From: Schistocerca nitens
Lineage: Eukaryota > Arthropoda > Insecta > Orthoptera > Acrididae
DNA length: 64,000 bases
Assembly: GCF_023898315.1 (NCBI RefSeq)
Contig: NC_064614.1
Coordinates: 378,013,348 to 378,077,347, forward strand
Direction: 5' to 3'
The notes beneath the pieces were generated by a model that was not told where the DNA came from, did no database searches, and saw only the letters and a program-made list of their open reading frames with translations. Shown here piece after piece: positions 35,040-47,485 of the stretch (position 1 is the first letter of the stretch; each line of letters opens with the position of its first letter). A program made the position numbers and the translations under genes.

Positions 35040-35540
35040 TCAACTGACATAAGCGATTTGTGGCACTTTATTATGGCCCGGCGTCTGGGAACGAGCATTT
35101 GAGAAACGGGGAAGATATTCAGCCCTTCGCGTGTTACTATCCTGTGAATACAAAGGACCCCCTGCATCCCTTTATGCTTGATGTTTATCTCGGAAGCGAT
35201 TGTATTTGCCAGCAGGATACCTGCCCGTGTCACAGTGCTACAGTTGTTTAAGGAGCATGATAATGTCTTCACATCCATGTCTCGGTCACCATATTCGCCT
35301 GCACTGAATTTCTTAGATAAATGTGGGACGTAGTCGGACGCCAGCATCTCTCGCAGAAACCATCGGCTCCTAATTTACGGAATTCGTGTGACCGTTGGGT
35401 ATACATTTCCTGCCACATACCACTGCAACCTTACCAAGGGCTTGTCGAGCTCATACCACGTAGAATCGTTGCTGTACTGCGTTCCAAAGATGGGCTAATA
35501 CGCCATTATCCAGGCGGTCGAAATGGTTCGGCCCACCAGT
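35040..35540 (+). pseudogene. Tc1-like transposase C-terminal relic
   Basis: The plus strand shows the neighbourhood of the second catalytic Asp (CQQDTCPCHSATVV, 35215-35250) and, in another frame, the stretch after the catalytic Glu (MWDVVGRQHLSQKPSAPNLR, from 35321). A PYSPALNFL-like segment lies between. No TIRs or N-terminal half were identified. Confidence 0.6.
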
Positions 35541-35786
35541 GTAACTCTGCTTGTTGCAAACCATAGTGTGACTAGGAACTGTTGACGTAAAAGAATGATT
35601 TACCAGAGGTGAAAACCATGTTAATGGCAAGAACACTCCGCTGAAAAAAGGGGACTGAGCATTTCGATTGGTAACGCACCAGATACAGATATGTACTTCA
35701 GTGGATGTAAAGTACCTTCATTAACATTTAAAGCAATATCACATAAAGTGTCAAATATCAGGGGCGATCAAAACGTTTCAGTTTGA

Positions 35787-35887
35787 TGATGATGATGATG
35801 ATTGGTTTGTGGGGCTCTCAACTGCGCCCGTACAAATTCCCAACCTTTGCTCAGTCCAATATCGCCACTTTCATGAATGATGATGAA
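35787..35887 (-). repeat. Tail fragment of a SINE with GAT repeat
   Basis: It begins (gatgat)n and then ggtttgtggggctctcaact, ending near 'catgaatgatgatgaaacg'. This resembles the 3' end of a tRNA-Gly-headed SINE lacking its head. Assignment rests on recall of the family, not on another copy here. Confidence 0.45.
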
Positions 35888-36008
35888 ACGAGTTTCGGTT
35901 TGAGTGCGTCGCTGTAATGTATATGCTACCTAGCACGAGATGTTGGTATAGAAGCAACGACATGTAGGCAAGAGATTATTGTAGCGTTCTTGTCTTTCCG
36001 CTGAAAAC

Positions 36009-36240
36009 GTGAACCAAATATGTCCAAACAGGAACAAAGTGCTGTTGCTCTTTTTTGGCTGCGGAGGGACAAACACCGGCAGACATCCTTTGGAAAAAAG
36101 AGAGTGCGTATGGGAGAGCAAGTCTGTCGAAAGCCACCGTTGTGTAAAGGTGCGACAAGTAGTGCCGCTGCTTCATGATAATGTACGTCCCCGTACCGCA
36201 AATGTAACGCAGAAGTTACGCCAACTCTAGTGGGAGACAC
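36009..36240 (+). pseudogene. Small mariner transposase fragment
   Basis: The segment VVPLLHDNVRPRTANVTQKL (from about 36153) resembles the block around the second catalytic Asp of mariner-type transposases (HDN). Upstream residues are not clearly alignable. No TIRs were identified. Confidence 0.45.
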
Positions 36241-36289
36241 TCGTATCCAACCCTAAGGCAATTGAATCGCCATGTAGACTAGTGTAATG

Positions 36290-36970
36290 TGCTGCGAAGA
36301 CATAGAAAGAAAGACCCTTTACCATTTAGCTACAATATAGCAGGCAGCAACTGGAACCAATTAATTCCATAAATTATCTGGGAGTAGGCATTAGAAGTGG
36401 TTTAAAATGGAATGATCATATAAAGTTGATCGTCGATAAAGCAGATGCCTGACTGACATTCATTGGAAGAATCCTAAGGAAATGCAATCCGAAAATAAAG
36501 GAGGTAGGTTACAGTACACTTGTTTGCCCACTGCTTGAATATTGCTCACCAGTATGGGATCCGTACCAGATAGGGTTGATAGAAGAGATAGAGAAGATCC
36601 AACGGAGAGCAGCGCGCTTCGTTACAGGATCATTTAGTAATCGCGAAAGCGATACGGAGATGACATATACTCCAGTGGAAGACTCTGCAGGAGAGACGCT
36701 CAGTAGCTCGCTACGGGCTTTTGTTGAAGTTTCGAGAACATACCTTCACCGAGGAGTCAAGCAGTATATTGCTCCCTCCTACGTATATCTCGCGACCATG
36801 AGGATAAAATCAGAGAGATTAGAGCCCACACAGAGGCATACCGACAATCTTTCTGTCCACGAACAATACGAGACTGGAATAGAAGGGAGAACTGATAGAG
36901 GTACTCAAAGTACCCACCACCACACACCGTCAGGTGGCTTGCGGAGTATGGATGTAGATGTAGAATATGG
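36290..36970 (+). pseudogene. CR1/Jockey-like LINE 3' fragment
   Basis: Plus strand, post-RT region: FIGRILRKCNPKIKEVGYST, WDPYQIGLIEEIEKIQRRAA (about 36555-36620), then VARLRAFVEVSRTYLHRG-like residues across frames. It ends in 'gatgtagatgtag' like the minus-strand LINEs. It is related to but clearly diverged from the copy at 28641. Confidence 0.8.
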
Positions 36971-37263
36971 ATCCTTGGCTTTATACGGCACACTTTCAGT
37001 TCAGCAGCTGGTCACAATTCATAACGCTTGAAAGCATCAGATCGCTGCTGGTTTCACTCCTTCACACATCACTGAGACCGTCCTATGATAGTACGGACAA
37101 ACTCCCGGGGGGTCGGGGAGTGCGGAAAAATACAATGGATAGTTCGGCTTGATCACAGTCTTTGGGTAACATAAGCATTTTGGAGCGAGTTATTCAGCAC
37201 CAAATCCAATCGTCAAGACAGAAATTCGAGAAACTATCAGGTAGATGACGAACGCAGTTGTTT

Positions 37264-37265
37264 TA

Positions 37266-37322
<57 letters not shown>

Positions 37323-37345
37323 AAGAGAGGGGGGAGAGAGTGCTT
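37264..37345 (+). repeat. (GT)n(GA)n microsatellite
   Basis: A GT tract passes directly into a GA tract, then 'aaagaaagagagggggg'. This is the same compound type as at 17066, in a different order. Confidence 0.95.
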
Positions 37346-37947
37346 GTGTGTGCGTGATTTGTTTGTCTTGATGTTTCGATAAAGAAATGGGAGTAGGAGA
37401 GAAGGAATTGGGGAAAAGATGCCAAGAGCAGAGGAAGAAAGATCAACATGTAAGTACTGTATACGCGTATATGTATACCAGGATTATCGTGGTGAGAAAT
37501 GAAGAAACCACCATATAAATATGTAGATGTAAATGCAGGTTGGGCCCTGTAGAGGAAAATTAATGGAGGGAGGTAATCATCTTACACTTGATTATCTACG
37601 GTGAAGCAGTTGTTTTGTACAGCTGTGAGTCTACCTGGCCGTAGTCTTCTTCCGTAGGGACTCTCAGAGATAATGTACAATCTTTCACGTACGGCTGAGT
37701 CTTACATTAATGGGACAAAATCGTTGTCGGATGACTCTGCCAGAAGAATATGACGTACTACGACTCCTTGTTTGTACGATATCATAACTTTATTTACTAC
37801 GTACGTAGATGGTAATATTGTAGATTTAAGTCTATGTGTACGCCATGAGGAGATACTCCATTAATGCACTGTAAGTCCTGTCAAAGTCACGACCCAGTGG
37901 TACTGCAGTGCTGTGTAATAGATACTCACCTTCCTAGCAATGTGCAA
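37346..37947. other. Unassigned DNA
   Basis: No gene or named repeat was seen. Confidence 0.3.
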
Positions 37948-38605
37948 GGGTGTGCTGAAAAGTAATGCCTCCAAATTTTTAAAGTGAAAACTCTTAAAGC
38001 TATTTAAATAATAGTAACGTTATTACAATTCTACAACTTTCGTTTTTCATGACTGCGTATTAGCACCCCACTGCCGCTAGAGGGCTCCGAAGTGTGTGAC
38101 ATGGCGGTGTGTGACGTAACTTTGTCGCTGCGTGAGAAACAGTGTGCTGTATTTCAGTTTTAAATTTGAAGAGTTCGCCCACTAATGGAGCACTGTCTCA
38201 TTCAATATGACAACGCCAGACCACACAGAAGCGCTGCGGCTTCTGCAACAATCCGACGTCTTGGGTTCACTGTCATCGATCATCCTCCATACAGTCCCGA
38301 CTCGGCCCCATCCCATTTCCGTCTGTTTCCAAAACTTAAAGAATGTCTTCCAGAAATTCACTTTGATAATGGTGAAGTGGTGCAAGCAGAGTGAGGTTAT
38401 GGCTCCGTCAATGTAGTCAAACATTCTACATCGACTATAACGATAAACTGCTCTCTCTTTGCTAGAAATGTGTTTGTTCACAGAATGACTATGTTGAAAT
38501 ATAAAATATATAGCCATTAAAAGAAGATTTAAAATACTTATATTATTTAAAATGTAATAAGATTTTTTGCAAAAAAATTCGAAGGCGCTACTTTCTAGCG
38601 CACCC
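37948..38605 (+). mobile_element. Internally deleted mariner
   Basis: The ends are imperfect inverted repeats: left gggtgtgctgaaaagtaatg, right complement gggtgcgctagaaagtagcg. At about 658 bp it is roughly half the usual mariner length. It retains only the C-terminal part of a transposase. Confidence 0.75.
38185..38400 (+). pseudogene. Mariner transposase fragment
   Basis: It contains the second catalytic block QYDNARPHRSAAASATIRRL and the third block PPYSPDSAPSHFRLFPKLKE. In mariners (DD34D) the third catalytic residue is the Asp before F-R-L-F; here that position is His (PSHF), so catalysis would be lost even without the truncation. Confidence 0.8.
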
Positions 38606-39575
38606 GCGTGTCTTCGTTAAAGTTTAGAGCAATTCAAATTTAAAAGTTTGTTTTAAAATTTACATTGGTTTTGTATCGCGAAAGTGATAACTTACGTTTA
38701 CCTTGCCACAACATTATGGTAAAATATTATGACATAATAAAAGATAAACTCTCTAACTATTTATTACACAGACAGAAAATGGAACACATTTGTGGTAACT
38801 CATAGATGTAAGAAATTAAAAGAAAACGTATTGTAAATTATCCCAAGAGCTAACACTTCGGAGGGATGGACAGTACTGTATTAACAAAAACGTAATGCTA
38901 TATAACATTGTTTACTTGCCTGTTTAGAAGTTTTCTGGAATATTAATGTTCTTACAGTGAGCCTCAAAATAGCTATTTTGATAATCCAACGAAATATTTT
39001 AATTCTCTTTGTATGTACCCTACGCGAAATTATTATGAAAGACAACTGAGGCTCTCTGTCATCTTACTAAGTTTTGATTTGTGTTCTTGTAGGCTCCTTT
39101 TCTCCCCATCGAATCCCTTCGCTCAAGTTCAATGCTGGCAGTGCCACATGCTTACGTCTACTTGATTGTCACTTGTCTTTGTTATTCTAGTTTTCATGAA
39201 CTACTGCAAAAAGTGCATTGTGCTGTAATTACTTGTTTTGCAGTATTTAGATTATAGGTATTTCTAAGACTAGTTTTCTGTATTGACTGTGTTTTTACAA
39301 GGAGTGTATGATGAGCGTAATATACTCTGTGTGGAATGCCCAATAAATTTGGCAGTAAACGAATTAATTAAACATGACAGTTATTGATATCATGTTTTCC
39401 AAGAGACTGTTTAGAGCAATGCCCTTAAAAAAAGTACACGATTTATGATTTCAGTAGATTAAGATTTAATAAACTAATCTCATTAATAAAAGAAATAAAT
39501 ATCCTGAATGATCATTGTGAACATTTTTAAATGAATCCGTCTACATCGCTTAATGTATTTCTGTATTTACAACTT
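38606..39575. other. AT-rich DNA, probable intron or intergenic
   Basis: No repeat or coding region was recognised. It lies downstream of the splice donor of the SAM exon and could be its intron. Confidence 0.3.
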
Positions 39576-39599
39576 CGTTTCGGCTACTGCCATTATCAG
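39576..39599 (-). ncRNA. Hammerhead-like core motif (fossil)
   Basis: On the minus strand CTGATAA (consensus CUGANGA, one change) is followed by a perfect short hairpin (GGC-agta-GCC) and GAAAC. It is isolated, with no paired inverted arm seen. Confidence 0.35.
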
Positions 39600-39794
39600 A
39601 TCAAAACTTAAAACTTATGAACAGCGTTTGGTTTCGGTTTCTACAAACTTAAGCCTAAGTAGGATGTCAGGTCCTTTATGTTGTTTTAAAAAGTTCTGAG
39701 TTAAGTTCTGATAATCGTAGTAGTTGAATCGCCACAAGTTTTTTTTTTCAGAAAAAATTGTCCCACTAACCAGATTAGAGAGCCCATCGTCTTA

Positions 39795-41193
<1,399 letters not shown>

Positions 41194-41306
41194 CTGAGTG
41201 ATCAAAAAGTCAGTATAAATTTAAAAACTTAATAAACCACGGAATAATGTAGATAAAAAGGTAAAAATTGACACACGTGCTTCGAATGACATGGGGTTTT
41301 ATTAGA

Positions 41307-41316
41307 TCATCATCAT

Positions 41317-41355
<39 letters not shown>

Positions 41356-41568
41356 TTAAGACTGATTATGCCTTTCAGCGTTCAGTCTGGAGCATAGTCC
41401 CCCTTATAAAATTCCTCCATGATCCCCTATTCAGTGCTAACATTGGTGCCTCTTCTGATGTTAAGCGTATTACTTCAAAATCATTCTTAACCGAATCCAG
41501 GTACCTTCTCCTTGGTCTACCCCGACTCCTCCTACCTCTACTGCTGAATCCATGAGTCTTATTAGAAC
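41307..41568 (-). mobile_element. LINE 3' tail with (GAT)n, inside mariner
   Basis: The minus strand encodes RGRPRRRYLDSVKNDFEVIR and MLALNRGSWRNFI, the C-terminal end of an RTE-like/related LINE, and ends in a GAT microsatellite. Perfect 8-bp target-site duplication ttattaga (41299-41306 and 41569-41576). Confidence 0.88.
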
Positions 41569-41576
41569 CAAAAAAA

Positions 41577-41926
41577 AAACAATAAAAAACACCCGATATT
41601 GCTAGACACGTGAAAGATCTCTTGCGCGCGTCGTTTGGTGATGATCGTGTGCTCAGCCGCCACTTTCATCATGCTGGGCCTCCCAGGTCCCCAAACGTCG
41701 GTCCGTGCGATTATTGGCTTTGGGGTTACCTGAAGTCGCAAGTGTATCGTGATCGACCAACATCTCTAGGGATGCTGAAAGACAACATCCGATGCCAATG
41801 CCTCACCATAACTCCAGACATGCTTTACAGTGCTGTTCACAACATTATTCCTTGACTACAGGTATTGTTGTGAATGATGGTGGACATATTGAGCATTTCC
41901 TGTAAAGTACATCATCTTTCCTTTGT
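41577..41926 (+). pseudogene. Mariner-type transposase C-terminus
   Basis: Plus strand (41610-41855): SRHFHHAGPPRSPNVGPCDY, WLWGYLKSQVYRDRPTSL, then ITPDMLYSAVHN. The CDYWLWGYLK block holds the third catalytic Asp of the transposase type that also occurs at 59841-61295. The N-terminal two thirds are gone. Confidence 0.8.
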
Positions 41927-41940
41927 CTTACTTTGTTATG

Positions 41941-42146
41941 GTTCAAATGGCTCTGAGCACTATGGGACTTAACATCTATGGTCATCAGTCCCCTAGAACT
42001 TAGAACTACTTAAACCTAACCTAAGGACAGCACACAACACCCAGCCATCACGAGGCAGAGAAAATCCCTGACCCCGCCGGGAATCGAACCCGGGAACCCG
42101 GGCGTGGGAAGCGAGAACGCTACCGCACGACCACGAGATGCGGGCT
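41941..42146 (-). mobile_element. SINE with tRNA-Gly-like head
   Basis: On the minus strand the head has box A-like 'ctcgtggtcgtgcggtagcg', an anticodon loop region ttcccac (CCC, glycine-like), and box B gggttcgattcccgg. The tail is the same as in the common SINE family. The 13-bp target-site duplication ttactttgttatg is perfect (41928-41940 and 42147-42159). Confidence 0.93.
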
Positions 42147-42384
42147 TTACTTTGTTATGCTAATTATTACTTTTCTGATCATATGAAGCGCCATCTCTCG
42201 GACATTTTTTGGACGTTCGTATTTTTTTTTTTTTTTTTTGGGTTCTAATAAAACCCCATGTCATTCCAAGCATGTCTGTCAATTTGTGCCTCTCTATCTA
42301 CATTATTCCGTCATTTATTCAGTTTTCAAATTTATACTGACTTCTTGATCACCCAGTATATCTCGCTAAAGCACCATTAAGATA

Positions 42385-42545
42385 AAGTTATATTCGAGCC
42401 CACACGGAGCCTCATCAGCAATCATTCTTCACGCGAAGCGTACGCGACTGGAACAGGAAAAGAGCGAAGTGACACTGCTGCACAAAGCACTCTCTGCCAC
42501 ACACCGTAACGTAGCTTGCGGAGTGTAGATGCAGGTGTGGATTTA
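42385..42545 (+). pseudogene. CR1/Jockey-like LINE 3' end fragment
   Basis: 'gagcccacacggagcctcat ... gaagcgtacgcgactggaac' corresponds to the last coding part, and 'cacaccgtaacgtagcttgc' to the 3' end, of the LINEs at 36290 and 26010. Confidence 0.65.
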
Positions 42546-43374
42546 GAGGATGCTTTCACCGCGCAGCGAGAAAGAAACTGGGCGAGGATAGATGCTTGAA
42601 CGACTAGGGGCACGATTATACATGGCACTGAACTAGCATGATTGAGAAGGCAGGTCACGTACAACGAGGATGTGCAGCCTCACACCGTGAACCTAAAATC
42701 CGTCCACAAAAGACATGGAATACAACAGTTACATCGAACGTATTTGTGAACAGCAGGAAGCCACGTACTTTCTGCAAAGCAGTCTCACCTTACAAGTGTA
42801 AATTTGTAATTTGGGATATTCATGATGATAGCAGTTGCTTTCACTTTGACTGGTAATCCGCTAAATGCAAAATGCACTTTAAAGCTCATGCAAAAATCAA
42901 GTACTGTCGCAAAAATGAATGTATGAGCAGTTGTGTCATCTACATATTGTGCTGATTTCATAAGTGAATGGAGGAAGAAAACAAATCAAAAGTGCTATAA
43001 CGAAATTCCTGATTATTCACGAGCAAATCAATGACCAACGGAAAAGAATGAATATTCATTTGTCCCGTGATGTCCACGATATATGCAAACCTGAAGAAAT
43101 GAAACCTCGATACACACCAGACTACTTCAAACAATATCAAAATAATGTCAGCGTATTGAAGCCCTTACGCTAACCTCACAAATGCCAAGTGAGATATTGA
43201 TATTGTACCAGAAGCATGAAACAAGATACATCCCTCTGAACAGTTGAAGTTAAGTTTCCTCCTCCCCCCCCCCCCCCCGCTCCCCTACCCCACAAATCCA
43301 GCTCCAACAAGTACCAAGTAGCAGGAAACGTCAGTCGCCCATAGAAAGTCGGAACAACAGCCATCAAGTAATAT
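42546..43374. other. Unassigned DNA
   Basis: It contains a C-run at 43262-43279. A short plus-strand open frame at 42964-43173 has no recognised domain. Confidence 0.3.
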
Positions 43375-43420
43375 ATAAAATGCATGTCTGACCATCAGCT
43401 GTTTTTGTTTTAAATCCAAA

Positions 43421-43453
43421 TATTAACCGGTTTCAGTCATGGGCCATCTTCAT
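43421..43453 (-). ncRNA. Hammerhead-like core motif, left foldback arm
   Basis: On the minus strand ATGAAGA (one change from CUGANGA), a weak hairpin, then GAAACCGGTTAATA. The palindrome ACCGGT after GAA matches the very short helix III of Penelope-associated hammerheads. Confidence 0.4.
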
Positions 43454-43874
43454 GGATACTATCCAAAGATATCAATAATTATATGTAGTATACAGGAAAT
43501 GTTGCAAGTCGTTTTCAAATAAGTGCAAAATGTACCTGAATGCTTACAGGGTAGAAATGGTTTAAGCCGCCACATTACGTTTGTAATCACTTAAATATTG
43601 TGTAGAGCATGTCATGATTATCAATATAAGGAACAGGGATTTTAGAAGCAGATATACTAATGCTAAGTGAACATGGAGCAGTACAAGAGAAGTTCAGGAC
43701 TGTAAGTATTACATTGTACAAAATTTTGAGGAGTTGGTCAAATATCTTTAAAAAATATTTTCGTCATGTGGTAAAACAATGTCTCAATGACAAGTTACTT
43801 GTTAATGAAGAGTACTGGACTATATTTAATTAACATCTTTGGTAGAGTTTCATATGTAAACAGAAGACAAAGTT

Positions 43875-44330
43875 CCCAGAATGAGATTTTCACTCTGTAG
43901 CAGTGTGCGCTGATATGAAACTTCCTGGCAGATTAAAACTGTGTGCCGCACGGAGACTCGAACTCGGGACCTTTGCCTTTCGCGGGCAAGTGCTCTACCA
44001 CCTGAGCTACCCAAGCACGACACACGCCCCGTCCTCGCAGCTTTACTTCTGCCAGTACCTCGTCTCCTACTTTCCAAACTTCGCAGAAGCTCTCCTGCGA
44101 ACCTTGCAAAACTAGCACCCCTGAAAGAAAGGATATAGCGGAGACATGGCTTAGCCACAGCCTGGGGGATGTTTCCAGAATGAGATTTTCAGTCTGCACC
44201 GGAGTGTGCGCTGATATGAAACTTCCTGGCAGATTATAACTGTGTGCGGACCGAGCACCTGCCCGCGAAAGGCAAAGGTGCCGAGTTCGAGTCTCGGTCC
44301 GGCACACAGTTTTAATCTTCCAGGAAGTTT
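43875..44330. mobile_element. tRNA-bearing inverted-repeat element inside the foldback arm
   Basis: Related to 17799-18034 but longer. It contains three partial tRNA-like units (about 43950-44015 minus; 44200-44245; 44255-44310 plus) and repeated 'tgatatgaaacttcctggca'. The 14-bp target-site duplication cagaagacaaagtt is perfect (43861-43874 and 44331-44344). The right foldback arm lacks it, confirming later insertion. Confidence 0.9.
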
Positions 44331-44939
44331 CAGAAGACAAAGTTGCTATCTCCAAACATCGATGTTACAATAAAATGTATAAAATATTATAAAATGCTAA
44401 TGTTACACAGTATTATTCATTGCATACAGTTGATGAAAAGTATATAAAGAGTCGTCAATTATGTCATAAACGTAAGGAAAATCGCTTCTGAACATTGAAA
44501 CAAGCTACAATAGTGTTCAGAAATGAGTTGAAATATCACTCAACATTCACAAGTGCATCTAAGTTATAGTGTGAGCAATCAAGTTCATTAAAAGCTTAGT
44601 ATGTCAGTAATTCCCGTACCAAACAGAAGGAGATGGGAATAAATAACAGCAGCATAACAAACCATGCGACCAAATGTGGCTTTAAGGAATATTGACAACC
44701 CATGTATATAATAGTGTTAGTGATGTGTAATATTCCTTAATCATGCAAAACTTTTGCTAAAAGGCGCTAGAGGTTCAGCCATTAAGTATATATTTTGAGA
44801 GACATATAGAAAAAATCTTCACATAATCAAGACATGTGATTGCTAAACAAAATATGTACTTGTATATGTACAGACTTAAAAACATTAAATTGGAATGTAG
44901 ACCTCGGGCTACAGGTGACTTATCTAATACACTCCTGGA

Positions 44940-46352
44940 AATGGAAAAAAGAACACATTGACACCGGTGTGTCAGACCCACCATACTTGCTCCGGACACT
45001 GCGAGAGGGCTGTACAAGCAATGATCACACGCACGGCACAGCGGACACACCAGGAACCGCGGTGTTGGCCGTCGAATGGCGCTAGCTGCGCAGCATTTGT
45101 GCACCGCCGCCGTCAGTGTCAGCCAGTTTGCCGTGGCATACGGAGCTCCATCGCACTCTTTAACACTGGTAGCATGCCGCGACAGCGTGGACGTGAACCG
45201 TATGTGCAGTTGACGGACTTTGAGCGAGGGCGTATAGTGGGCATGCGGGAGGCCGGGTGGACGTACCGCCGAATTGCTCAACACGTGGGGCGTGAGGTCT
45301 CCACAGTACATCGATGTTGTCGCCAGTGGTCGGCGGAAGGTGCACGTGCCCGTCGACCTGGGACCGGACCGCAGCGACGCACGGATGCACGGCCAAGACC
45401 GTAGGATCCTACGCAGTGCCGTAGGGGACCGCACCGCCACTTCCCAGCAAATTAGGGACACTGTTGCTCCTGGGGTATCGGCGATGACCATTCGCAACCG
45501 TCTCCATGAAGCTGGGCTACGGTCCCGCACACCGTTAGGCCGTCTTCCGCTCACGCCCCAACATCGTGCAGCCCGCCTCCAGTGGTGTCGCGACAGGCGT
45601 GAATGGAGGGACGAATGGAGACGTGTCGTCTTCAGCGATGAGAGTCGCTTCTGCCTTGGTGCCAATGATGGTCGTATGCGTGTTTGGCGCCGTGCAGGTA
45701 AGCGCCACAATCAGGACTGCATACGACCGAGGCACACAGGGCCAACACCCGGCATCATGGTGTGGGGAGCGATCTCCTACACTGGCCGTACACCACTGGT
45801 GATCGTCGAGGGGACACTGAATAGTGCACGGTACATCCAAACCGTCATCGAACCCATCGTTCTACCATTCCTAGACCGGCAAGGGAACTTGCTGTTCCAA
45901 CAGGACAATGCACGTCCGCATGTATCCCGTGCCACCCAACGTGCTCTAGAAGGTGTAAGTCAACTACCCTGGCCAGCAAGATCTCCGGATCTGTCGCCCA
46001 TTGAGCATGTTTGGGACTGGATGAAGCGTCGTCTCACGCGGTCTGCACGTCCAGCACGAACGCTGGTCCAACTGAGGCGCCAGGTGGAAATGGCATGGCA
46101 AGCCGTTCCACAGGACTACATCCAGCATCTCTACGATCGTCTCCATGGGAGAATAGCAGCCTGCATTGCTGCGAAAGGTGGATATACACTGTACTAGTGC
46201 CGACATTGTGCATGCTCTGTTGCCTGTGTCTATGTGCCTGTGGTTCTGTCAGTGTGATCATGTGATGTATCTGACCCCAGGAATGTGTCAATAAAGTTTC
46301 CCCTTCCTGGGACAATGAATTCACGGTGTTCTTATTTCAATTTCCGGGAGTG
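44940..46352 (+). mobile_element. Tc1-like transposon, near-intact, in the foldback loop
   Basis: Left TIR cactcctggaaatggaaaaa; right complement cactcccggaaattgaaata. TA lies outside each end (44938-44939 and 46353-46354). Length 1413 bp. It is much better preserved than the other Tc1 copies here. Confidence 0.95.
45174..46197 (+). pseudogene. Tc1-like transposase with one frameshift
   Basis: ATG at 45174 begins MPRQRGREPYVQLTDFERGR; the N-terminal helix-turn-helix includes YRRIAQHVGREVSTVHRCCR. One extra base near 45395 shifts the frame; the rest is open to TAG at 46195-46197. The second DNA-binding region (TSQQIRDTVAPGVSAMTIRN) precedes the catalytic domain: first Asp in VVFSDESRF (45637-45639), second in FQQDNARPH (45904-45906), Glu in SPIEHVWD (46003-46005). 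The second Asp and Glu are separated by 32 residues, not the 34 typical of Tc1. The C-terminus ends AAKGGYTLY. The enzyme would perform cut-and-paste transposition in the nucleus. Near-complete and inactive only by that shift, so the insertion is probably the youngest DNA transposon here. Confidence 0.93.
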
Positions 46353-47455
46353 TATATCAATACATCATAGTTACCTACATAGTAGCGTTGGAAAATAAAC
46401 AGTTTTAAGTGAAAATAAATCTATGACATGATGCTTATTAAAATTAGAGCCTCATCTTGGGCGTAACAATATCCTTGAGGCAAAGGCATCTTATTCACCA
46501 TACGTCCATGTCAGATATAATAATACTTAAATATAGAATTACTGAGTGTTTAACATTACTTAAAATTGTTTATTGTCCAATTCTGTTATGTACATAACCG
46601 TCATGTATTGATATATGAGATAAGTCACCTCTAACCCAAAGTCTACATTCCAATTTAATGTTTTTAAGTTTGTACATATGCAAGTACATATTTTGTCTAG
46701 CAGTCACTTGTCTGATTATGTGAAGATTTTTTCTATATTTTTCTCAAAATATATACTGAATGGCTGAGCCTCTAATGCCTTTCAACTAAAGTCTTACAGT
46801 GGTTAAAGAATGTTACTCATCACTACTACTATTATATACATGTGTTGTCAATATCCCTTAAAGCCAAATTCGTCACATGGTTTTTTATGCTGTGGTTGTT
46901 TATCCCCCTCCCTTTCTGTATGATATTTCGATTACTGATATACCACGCTTCTAATTAAGCACTATAATGAAACTTTATTTGCATATGGTGTTTTGCTTTA
47001 AATATAGTCGAAATTTGACAATAAGTTTTTACTACTATAACTTAGATGCATATGAACGATGAGTGACATTTCAACTTATTTCTGAATGCTATTGTATCTC
47101 GTTTCAATGTTACAGAAACAATTCCCGTTACATTTATGATACAACTGACGTTGTTTGTATACATGCAGTGAATATGATACTGTGTAACATAAGATTTTAT
47201 AGTGTTTTCTGCCTTGTACTGTAACATCGATGTTTGGAGAAAACAACTTTGTTTTCTGTTTACATATGAAACTGCTTCCTATATTGAAATTCAAGACATG
47301 CTCTACACATTATTTAAGTAATGACGAACGTAATGTGGTGTCTTTGATCATTTTAGCCCCGTAAGTACTAATGTATATTTTAAACTTTTTTGAAAAAGAA
47401 CTGTTAACTTTTCCTGTATAGTAAATACAATTATTTGCATCTTTTGATAGTATCC

Positions 47456-47485
47456 GTGAATATGGCCCATGACTGAAAGCGGTTA
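47456..47485 (+). ncRNA. Hammerhead-like core motif, right foldback arm (fossil)
   Basis: The mirror of 43421-43453: GTGAATA, hairpin, then GAAAGCGGTTAG. It is more decayed than the left arm copy. Confidence 0.3.

Larger units (their letters stand above)
41194..42356 (+). mobile_element. Mariner-like element with 110-bp TIRs and two nested insertions
   Basis: Left end ctgagtgatcaaaaagtcag; right complement ctgggtgatcaagaagtcag. The repeats extend about 113 bp (41194-41306; 42242-42356) with roughly 85% match, and TA lies outside both ends (41192-41193, 42357-42358). A LINE tail (41307-41568) and a tRNA-Gly-headed SINE (41941-42146) are inserted. The remaining own interior is only about 350 bp, so the element was already internally deleted. 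Confidence 0.9.
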
